Positions 1-4,798 of a DNA stretch of 8,051 nucleotides are shown one piece after another. Every line of letters starts with the position of its first letter. The stretch's first letter is position 1. Origin of the DNA: CAG-877 sp963660495 (GTDB lineage: Bacteria; Bacillota_I; Bacilli_A; RF39; UBA660); assembly GCA_963660495.1 (NCBI GenBank), contig CAVKYO010000013.1, forward strand, positions 1 to 8,051. Reading direction: 5' to 3'. The notes under the pieces are model-generated. The model saw only the letters and a program-made list of their open reading frames with translations. It made no database searches and had not been told where the DNA came from. Made by a program: the position numbers and the translations under genes.

Positions 1-1
1 A

Positions 2-109
2 CCAATTTCTACTCCACCATATACAATTTGCCCAAAATGTCAACATAATAAGTGTGTTCCAACAGACTATAAATCAAAAAGAGGTTACCACCATAAATAC
101 AAAAAATAA
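2..109 (+). CDS. Possible 3' end of a plus-strand gene, Cys/His-rich tail (partial)
   Basis: This is an open frame from the left edge to a TAA at 107-109, giving 35 visible residues; the start lies outside the window. The tail contains CPKCQHNKC followed by a basic, His/Tyr-rich end (RGYHHKYKK). The CxxC pair and later Cys and His residues suggest a small zinc-binding end, but nothing identifies the family. Support for coding is the lack of stops, the composition, and a good plus-strand terminator about 45 bases downstream (153-184). It would converge on the minus-strand surface-protein gene. With so little sequence visible, a chance open frame is possible and no function is proposed. Confidence 0.42.
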   Translation, partial: PISTPPYTICPKCQHNKCVPTDYKSKRGYHHKYKK

Positions 110-127
110 TTATTTATTTTAATTTAA

Positions 128-146
128 AATTCATATTATATGAATT
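128..146. repeat. Short perfect inverted repeat
   Basis: Eight-base arms aattcata/tatgaatt flank a 3-base loop. It lies between the stop of the partial plus-strand gene and its terminator. It is AT-rich and weak as RNA, with no T-tract of its own, so its role is unclear. Confidence 0.45.
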
Positions 147-152
147 GTTTTT

Positions 153-184
153 GAAGTGGACAAATGTCCACTTCTTTTCTGTTC
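153..184 (+). terminator. Rho-independent terminator for the upstream plus-strand gene
   Basis: A perfect 9-bp stem (gaagtggac at 153-161, gtccacttc at 166-174) has a 4-base loop and is followed on the plus strand by a T-rich run (ttttctgttcttt). On the minus strand the stem is followed by A-rich sequence, so it acts in the plus direction. Its presence is the best sign that a plus-strand transcript enters from the left edge. Confidence 0.72.
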
Positions 185-210
185 TTTATAAGGAGAAAAT
201 TCCTTATAAA
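185..210. repeat. Ten-bp hairpin between two convergent terminators
   Basis: Perfect 10-base arms (tttataagga at 185-194, tccttataaa at 201-210) flank a 6-base loop. Neither strand has a T-tract directly after the stem, so it is not a standard terminator. It may stabilise the 3' end of one of the convergent transcripts; this is inference. Confidence 0.5.
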
Positions 211-214
211 CAAG

Positions 215-248
215 AAAAAAATAAGTACTCAAAGAAGAGCACTTATTT
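215..248 (-). terminator. Rho-independent terminator of the surface-protein gene
   Basis: Read on the minus strand, an 8-bp stem (aaataagt/acttattt) continues through one mismatch into 3 bp (ctc/gag), closing a 6-base loop. A run of about seven T follows. It starts 17 bases past the stop codon of the surface-protein gene, as expected for its terminator. Confidence 0.8.
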
Positions 249-264
249 ATAAACTTTATTTATC

Positions 265-1560
265 TTATGATAATCTGTTTTTAAGAACTAATGTTGTACC
301 AAAAGCTCCAACAGCTACTAATGATAAAATTAAGAATATGTTAACATCAGAAGTTTCTGGGTTTTCTACTCTTTTTTCTGGTGTTATATCTTTCAATTTC
401 ATGTATAATTCCATATCTTGATCAATTGGAGTACTGAAATCGAATTCTTGAGTTAATTCTTCATCTAAATAGAATCCTACTAATTCTAAGTTATCAGCAG
501 CTAATTCATTATTGATTTCATCAATCATAGCTTCTAATTCTTCTGCAGTAAACACTGTTTCTTTTGGAACTTGAATTGTTTCTCTTTCATTTTCAGCAAT
601 TAGTATAAGGCTTACAGTAACTGTAGTAGCATCTTCATCAAAATCTTGTCCGATTTTGTCTTCGAATTTAGCATTGATTTCAGATTCTACTAAGTCTGTT
701 GCTGGTGAATTTAGTCCACCTGATGTACCTGCACTAATTGTATTAATTTCTCCATCAACAACTTTTAAATCGATTTTTTCATTGACTACACCAGTAACAC
801 CACTATCTGGTTCTCCTCCAGCGTAAAGTTTATTAACTTTTCCACCAACGATTGTTGTAGTTATAGTATCCATTTCTCCACGGTTAACACCTTGCACTAT
901 TTCAATTTCTCCACCATTAATGTCAAGTGATGCATCTCCTGTATAACCATTAGATCCACCTGCTATAACATAATAGAATTTTCCATCATTGATAGTTACT
1001 GTTGATTTTCCAGTATATGAGTAGCTTTCTCCGCCACCCCATACAGCGTATTTAACAGTTCCTCCATTGATTGTAACGGTAGCTTCATCTACTATTGTGA
1101 TAGCTTTTGTTCTGTCTTTTGAGTCTGCAACACTAGAATCGATGAAATCTCCATCACCAGTTTGTTTGAAGTGATGAGCTCCACCAGCCATAACACTACC
1201 AGTAACAGTACCGTTGTTCATTACTATAGTAGCCTTTTTTACAATACTCTTGTGTAATCCACCACCAAAGATGTTTTTAACAGTTCCACCATTCATTGTA
1301 ATTGAAGCAGTTTCAATTACTTCATCTGAATTGTGTGAGCCAGCAAATACTGAAGTAGCAGCTGGTACAAGTACTTCTCCACCATCCCATTTAATTAGTG
1401 CGCCTTCTTGACCATCAGTTCTTGCTTCAATAGTTACTGGAGTACCATTGGCATAAACATGACCTTTTTCTTCAACATATTCAGGTGCTTTAGCTGCAAA
1501 AACTGTTGCTGGTAAGAAAAATGCACATGCTGCAATAGCAAATAATAATTTCTTCTTCAT
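265..1560 (-). CDS. Secreted surface protein with GG-rich beta repeats, Flg_new/InlB-like domain and NPxT-type sorting tail
   Basis: 431 aa, start set by AAAGGAG 7 bases before the ATG. Residues 1-22 look like a signal peptide (KKK, hydrophobic core, cleavage after VFA). IAAC at 9-12 would also pass as a lipobox, but the core before it is short. Residues about 55-282 carry at least seven degenerate repeats of the form [TS]hTINGGxhxxhhAGG (for example 86-101, 111-128, 161-178, 187-204, 211-228, 234-250, 264-282), suggesting a beta-helix or beta-solenoid. Residues about 312-390 end in FYLDEELTQEFDFSTPI plus DMELYMKL, typical of the Listeria-Bacteroides repeat (Flg_new, InlB B-repeat). The tail has NPETSD at 400-405, a hydrophobic span 408-426 and a basic end KNRLS, the layout of a sortase signal. 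It is probably displayed on the cell wall; the ligand is unknown. No sortase gene is in the window. It has its own promoter and terminator. Confidence 0.85.
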   Translation of the reverse strand: MKKKLLFAIAACAFFLPATVFAAKAPEYVEEKGHVYANGTPVTIEARTDGQEGALIKWDGGEVLVPAATSVFAGSHNSDEVIETASITMNGGTVKNIFGGGLHKSIVKKATIVMNNGTVTGSVMAGGAHHFKQTGDGDFIDSSVADSKDRTKAITIVDEATVTINGGTVKYAVWGGGESYSYTGKSTVTINDGKFYYVIAGGSNGYTGDASLDINGGEIEIVQGVNRGEMDTITTTIVGGKVNKLYAGGEPDSGVTGVVNEKIDLKVVDGEINTISAGTSGGLNSPATDLVESEINAKFEDKIGQDFDEDATTVTVSLILIAENERETIQVPKETVFTAEELEAMIDEINNELAADNLELVGFYLDEELTQEFDFSTPIDQDMELYMKLKDITPEKRVENPETSDVNIFLILSLVAVGAFGTTLVLKNRLS

Positions 1561-1567
1561 TTTTTCT

Positions 1568-1574
1568 CTCCTTT
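1568..1574 (-). promoter_or_regulatory. Ribosome binding site of the surface-protein gene
   Basis: AAAGGAG on the minus strand, 7 bases before the ATG at 1558-1560. It fixes the start at the Met that opens the signal peptide. Confidence 0.85.
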
Positions 1575-1607
1575 ACAATATTTGAATAGGCTTTCTATTC
1601 TACCTCA

Positions 1608-1635
1608 AGTATACCATAAAGAAAAAAATAGTCAA
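1608..1635 (-). promoter_or_regulatory. Promoter of the surface-protein gene (extended -10)
   Basis: On the minus strand, -35 TTGACT (1635-1630) and -10 TATACT (1613-1608) are separated by 16 bases. TGG directly precedes the -10, giving the extended TGn element. The predicted start site leaves a leader of about 40 bases. The -35 lies within one arm of the inverted repeat at 1631-1675. Confidence 0.8.
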
Positions 1636-1675
1636 TCGAATTTGGCTTTTTCCTATTTTTTCCTTTTTGATTGAC
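1631..1675 (-). other. Inverted repeat after tlyA, overlapping the next -35; weak terminator or operator
   Basis: Arms gtcaatc (1631-1637) and gattgac (1669-1675) are perfect complements around a 31-base loop that is almost pure purine on the minus strand. On that strand the second arm is followed by TATTTTTTTC, so a weak terminator for tlyA is possible, though the loop is unusually long. Because one arm contains most of the TTGACT -35, it could instead be a regulator site. Confidence 0.3.
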
Positions 1676-1678
1676 ATT

Positions 1679-2476
1679 TTATCTTTTAATATTTTTAAAT
1701 GTAGTAGATACTAATTCATTTATATTGACTTTTATGTTTTTATTAACCTTATTAGATATATAAACTAAATATTCAATATTGCCATCACCACCAGTTATAG
1801 GTGAAGAAGTTAATCCTTTAACAAAGAAATTCAAACTATTTAGGTAATTTATCATATCATTGATAATAGTTTTATGTATTTCTTTATTTAGAATTATTCC
1901 TTTATATTTACTAGCTATTTTTCTACCAGCTTCAAATTGAGGTTTTATAAGACATATTGCCTCTATTTTTATATTTTCTTGGGCTATTTTTGTTACTATT
2001 TGTTTTAATGATATAAATGAAACATCACAAGTAATAATATTTATTTTGTCAAAATATTCATGAGATAATTCTTTGAAATTGGTTTGTTCATGTAAATCTA
2101 TCTTTTCATTATTTCTTAATGATTCATGTAAAAGATTAGTACCTACATCTATCGCAATAACTTTTTTAGCTCCGTGTTTTAAGGCACAATCACAAAATCC
2201 TCCTGTACTTGAGCCTATGTCCATTACTATTAAATCTTTAAAGTCAATATTAAAACTATTAATAGCTTTTTCTAATTTTAATCCGCCACGGGAAACGTAT
2301 TTTAATTTATCATTTTCAAGTATTGTGATAATGTCAGTTTCAGTTACTTGGTAGTTTGATTTTGAAATAATCTTATCGCCTACTTTTACTAGGTTTGATG
2401 TAATTAATTCTTGAGACTTTGATCTTGATGGAGCAAGATTTCTATTTACTAATTCCTTATCTAATCTATTTTTCAT
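1679..2476 (-). CDS. tlyA: TlyA family rRNA (cytidine-2'-O)-methyltransferase
   Basis: 265 aa, the usual length of TlyA/YqxC (often called hemolysin A). Known members 2'-O-methylate 16S and/or 23S rRNA with S-adenosylmethionine in the cytoplasm. Residues about 1-60 form an S4 RNA-binding domain (RLDKELVNRNLAPSRSKSQ start). YVSRGGLKL at 60-68 leads into an FtsJ-type Rossmann domain with SAM motif DIGSSTGGF at 86-94. The K-D-K-E catalytic set seen in TlyA/FtsJ enzymes fits K67, D151 (DVSF), K178 (KPQFE) and E235 (GNIEYL). Its SD (AAAAGGA) lies inside the last codons of the lipid kinase gene, 7 bases upstream, so the two are probably cotranscribed and translationally coupled. Whether it targets one or both rRNAs, or has any hemolytic role, cannot be told from sequence. 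Confidence 0.93.
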   Translation of the reverse strand: MKNRLDKELVNRNLAPSRSKSQELITSNLVKVGDKIISKSNYQVTETDIITILENDKLKYVSRGGLKLEKAINSFNIDFKDLIVMDIGSSTGGFCDCALKHGAKKVIAIDVGTNLLHESLRNNEKIDLHEQTNFKELSHEYFDKINIITCDVSFISLKQIVTKIAQENIKIEAICLIKPQFEAGRKIASKYKGIILNKEIHKTIINDMINYLNSLNFFVKGLTSSPITGGDGNIEYLVYISNKVNKNIKVNINELVSTTFKNIKR

Positions 2477-2483
2477 AATAGTT

Positions 2484-3356
2484 TTATCCTTTTAAAAATT
2501 TATTTATTAATTCTTTATTATTATATATTGTTAGGGAATGAGGAATTATTTTTATACTAAATTTATCATCTTTAATTATTTCTCCATCAATATTACAGAC
2601 TAGTTTTTTATCACATTTAAATTTAATTTTTGTAGCTTGACTTTTATGTACTTTTTTATGTTTTTCATGTAGCCCTTTTTTTAATAGTCCGATTAAGGAC
2701 GGGATACTTGACTTACTTACTTTTTCTACATAGTAAACATCAAAGTAACCGTCTGTAAGCTTGGCACTTGGAGCGATTTTATATCCTCCTCCATAAACTT
2801 GACCATTACAAATAGTAAGAATGGTACATTTACCTTTTTTGGTTTCACTTTCATCTATGGACATTTCTATATTTTTATATTTGTATTTGAAAAATGTATA
2901 AATAAGACTGGCATTATATATTTGAGAAGTAGGAATATTTTTCTTTTTCATAAGGGAGACATTATTCGCTACTTCGGCATCTATTCCGATACTAACGATA
3001 TTTATAAAATATTTATCGTTAATTTTGCCAATGTCAATATTAGGTAATTCATCATCTATTTTAGATAATGTTTTATAAAAGTCATTACCGGAACCTGATG
3101 GGATTACAGCTAGCATATTCTTCGTGCCTACTATTCCATTTAAGACTTCATTTAAAGTTCCATCTCCACCTACACTATAAATTATATTTTTAGAGAAACG
3201 ATACTTTTTAGCTATTTTGGTAGCTTCACCTGGATAGTTAGTATAATTTATTTCATAGTCTAAGTTTTCTTTTTGACATACTTTTTCAATATTTTCCGCT
3301 GCTTTTAAAGTTTTTCCTTTTCCAGAAATGGGATTTATTATAAATACATGTTTCAT
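2484..3356 (-). CDS. Diacylglycerol/lipid kinase, YegS/DgkB (BmrU) family
   Basis: 290 aa, normal for the family. Members phosphorylate diacylglycerol or related lipids with ATP at the membrane face; DgkB-type enzymes recycle diacylglycerol from lipoteichoic acid synthesis into phosphatidic acid. Motifs, numbered from this start: NPISGKGK (8-15), GGDGTLNEV (63-71), PSGSGNDF (86-93), NGQVYGGG (184-191), and the C-terminal IDGE (257-260), all expected in an active enzyme. A longer frame opens at 3413, but its ATG lies just upstream of the -10, 5' of the predicted transcript, so it cannot be used. The start is one of two adjacent ATGs at 3357-3359 and 3354-3356. The second is chosen because GGTGAT is better spaced for it and homologs begin directly before the FIINPISG strand. 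It forms an operon with tlyA. The exact lipid substrate is not determined. Confidence 0.9.
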   Translation of the reverse strand: MKHVFIINPISGKGKTLKAAENIEKVCQKENLDYEINYTNYPGEATKIAKKYRFSKNIIYSVGGDGTLNEVLNGIVGTKNMLAVIPSGSGNDFYKTLSKIDDELPNIDIGKINDKYFINIVSIGIDAEVANNVSLMKKKNIPTSQIYNASLIYTFFKYKYKNIEMSIDESETKKGKCTILTICNGQVYGGGYKIAPSAKLTDGYFDVYYVEKVSKSSIPSLIGLLKKGLHEKHKKVHKSQATKIKFKCDKKLVCNIDGEIIKDDKFSIKIIPHSLTIYNNKELINKFLKG

Positions 3357-3359
3357 CAT

Positions 3360-3365
3360 ATCACC
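3360..3365 (-). promoter_or_regulatory. Ribosome binding site deciding the lipid kinase start
   Basis: GGTGAT on the minus strand matches the 3' half of the ideal AAGGAGGTGATC site. It abuts the first ATG and stands 3 bases from the second; by alignment to the full anti-SD the second ATG (3354-3356) is better placed. Confidence 0.55.
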
Positions 3366-3403
3366 AAACCAATTTAAAATTACAAATTTATTTTTGCATT
3401 TTA

Positions 3404-3433
3404 AGTATATCACCTTTTATTTTTTCTGGTCAA
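3404..3433 (-). promoter_or_regulatory. Promoter of the lipid kinase-tlyA operon
   Basis: On the minus strand, -35 TTGACC (3433-3428) and -10 TATACT (3409-3404) have an 18-base spacer. TGA before the -10 gives an extended TGn element, which may offset the long spacer. The leader would be about 40 bases. Confidence 0.75.
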
Positions 3434-3450
3434 TTTTATTTAGTGCAAAG

Positions 3451-3484
3451 AAAAAGATAAATGTCTTTAATAGACATTTACCTT
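3451..3484 (-). terminator. Rho-independent terminator of ackA
   Basis: On the minus strand a 9-bp stem (taaatgtct/agacattta, loop 3467-3471) extends by 3 bp past one mismatch and is followed by tctttttctttg. It begins 14 bases after the ackA stop and separates ackA from the lipid kinase promoter. Confidence 0.8.
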
Positions 3485-3497
3485 TCTATTGTCTTAA

Positions 3498-4706
3498 TTA
3501 TTTATTAGCTAAACGATAAGTATCACGTACAATTACTATTTCTTCATCAGTTGGCTCTACATAAGCAGTAATTTTAGAATCTGCTGTTGTGATTACTCCT
3601 GATTTTTGATCTTTGTATTTAGCAATGTTATTATTTGCTTCTTCATCTAAAACTATATTCATTGGTTTTTCTAGTTTTTTCATTATATCATGACGTAATT
3701 TAATATCATTTTCTCCAGCACCAGCTGTAAATACGATGGCGTCTACTTCAGCATTTAATTCAAAATAGAATTGAGCTATATATTTAACGATTGAGTTTAC
3801 AACCATGTCTAGAGCTAATTTAGCATCTTCATTACCAGCTTCAGCTAGTTCTTGAACATCACGGAAGTCATTTTTACCGCAAATTCCAAGTAAACCTGAT
3901 TTTTTATTTAATTCGTTTGTTACTTCTTCTACTGTCTTTTTAGTTTCTTTACATACGTATTCAACTATTGATGGATCAATTGAACCTGATCTTGTTCCCA
4001 TCATTAATCCATCTAATGGAGTTAGACCCATGGTAGTATCTAAGCATTTTCCATCCTTTATACAAGAAATTGATGCTCCTGATCCAATATGGCAGATGAT
4101 TAAATTTACATCTTTTTTATTTAATTTTTCTTGCATTGTTTCAGTGATATATTTATGACTTGTTCCATGAAAACCATATTTTCTAACACCTAATTCTTTA
4201 TACCAAGACATTGGTACTGCATACATATAAATATCTTTTGGCATAGTTTGATGGAATGCAGTATCGAATACAGCAACGTTAACTACTCCTGGCATAGCTT
4301 CTTGCATAGCTTTTATACCAGCAATTTCTCCAGGATGATGAATTGGAACTAATTTTGTTAGTTCTGTTACACGGCTTAGTACTTCATCGTCAATTACTAC
4401 TGAATCAGAATAATATTCTCCTGCATGTACAACTCTATGTCCTACTCCTTTTATTTCACTAACATCTTCAATAATTTTATTATCAAGAAGTTCTTGCATC
4501 ATTACTTCTACAGCTTCGCTATGATTTTTTAAAGCTTTTTCATGTCTAATTTTTTCTCCATTTATTTTTAAAGTCCAGAAACAATCTGGTGCTCCTATTT
4601 TCTCTATATAACCATTAATTAATTCTTTTTCTTCTGGCATTACATATAAAGAAAATTTTAATGATGAACTTCCACCATTAACAACTAAATATTTTTCATT
4701 TGTCAT
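3498..4706 (-). CDS. ackA: Acetate kinase
   Basis: 402 aa, full family length. It interconverts acetyl phosphate + ADP and acetate + ATP in the cytoplasm, the ATP-yielding last step of acetate fermentation with phosphotransacetylase. Family signatures are all present: VVNGGSSSLKF near the N-terminus (N10), GHRVVHAG (R91), PIHHPG (H123), VFDTAFH (D148), YGFHGTSH (H180), HIGSGAS (206-212), GLTPLDGLMMGTRSGSIDP (R239), FTAGAGEN (326-333) and TDEEIVI near the C-terminus (386-392, probable catalytic Glu E388 or E389). These match the known active-site Asn, Arg, Asp, His, Arg and Glu residues. The start is set by AGGAGG 8 bases upstream. The gene is monocistronic, with a near-consensus promoter and a terminator; pta is not in the window. 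Confidence 0.98.
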   Translation of the reverse strand: MTNEKYLVVNGGSSSLKFSLYVMPEEKELINGYIEKIGAPDCFWTLKINGEKIRHEKALKNHSEAVEVMMQELLDNKIIEDVSEIKGVGHRVVHAGEYYSDSVVIDDEVLSRVTELTKLVPIHHPGEIAGIKAMQEAMPGVVNVAVFDTAFHQTMPKDIYMYAVPMSWYKELGVRKYGFHGTSHKYITETMQEKLNKKDVNLIICHIGSGASISCIKDGKCLDTTMGLTPLDGLMMGTRSGSIDPSIVEYVCKETKKTVEEVTNELNKKSGLLGICGKNDFRDVQELAEAGNEDAKLALDMVVNSIVKYIAQFYFELNAEVDAIVFTAGAGENDIKLRHDIMKKLEKPMNIVLDEEANNNIAKYKDQKSGVITTADSKITAYVEPTDEEIVIVRDTYRLANK

Positions 4707-4714
4707 GTTTTTTT

Positions 4715-4720
4715 CCTCCT
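4715..4720 (-). promoter_or_regulatory. Ribosome binding site of ackA
   Basis: A perfect AGGAGG on the minus strand, 8 bases before the ATG, consistent with strong translation. Confidence 0.88.
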
Positions 4721-4732
4721 AAATCTGTTTTT

Positions 4733-4761
4733 ATTCTATCCTTTTTTTGAGTCTTTGTCAA
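4733..4761 (-). promoter_or_regulatory. Promoter of ackA
   Basis: On the minus strand, consensus -35 TTGACA (4761-4756), 17-base spacer and -10 TAGAAT (4738-4733). This is the closest to consensus of the three promoters seen. It lies immediately downstream of the terminator of the 983-aa gene. Confidence 0.82.
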
Positions 4762-4768
4762 TTGATAT

Positions 4769-4794
4769 AGAAAAAGAGTTCAATATGAACTCTT
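4769..4794 (-). terminator. Rho-independent terminator of the 983-aa coiled-coil gene
   Basis: On the minus strand a perfect 8-bp stem (aagagttc at 4774-4781, gaactctt at 4787-4794) with a 5-base loop is followed by tttct. It begins 4 bases past the stop codon of the large gene and insulates the ackA promoter. The T-tract is short. Confidence 0.68.
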
Positions 4795-4798
4795 AATA

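Noticed and set aside
164..421. Plus-strand open frame of 85 residues
   Set aside because: It starts inside a terminator hairpin and runs antisense over the end of the surface-protein gene; the Lys/Arg/Ile content comes from intergenic hairpins.
1524..1527. Lipobox IAAC in the surface-protein signal peptide
   Set aside because: The hydrophobic stretch before the Cys is too short and continues past it to a standard VFA cleavage site; the C-terminal sorting tail makes lipid anchoring redundant.
1641..1668. Purine-run repeats (ggaaaaa on the minus strand) between tlyA and the surface-protein gene
   Set aside because: Too short and simple to call a functional repeat or CRISPR-like array; treated only as the loop of the inverted repeat.
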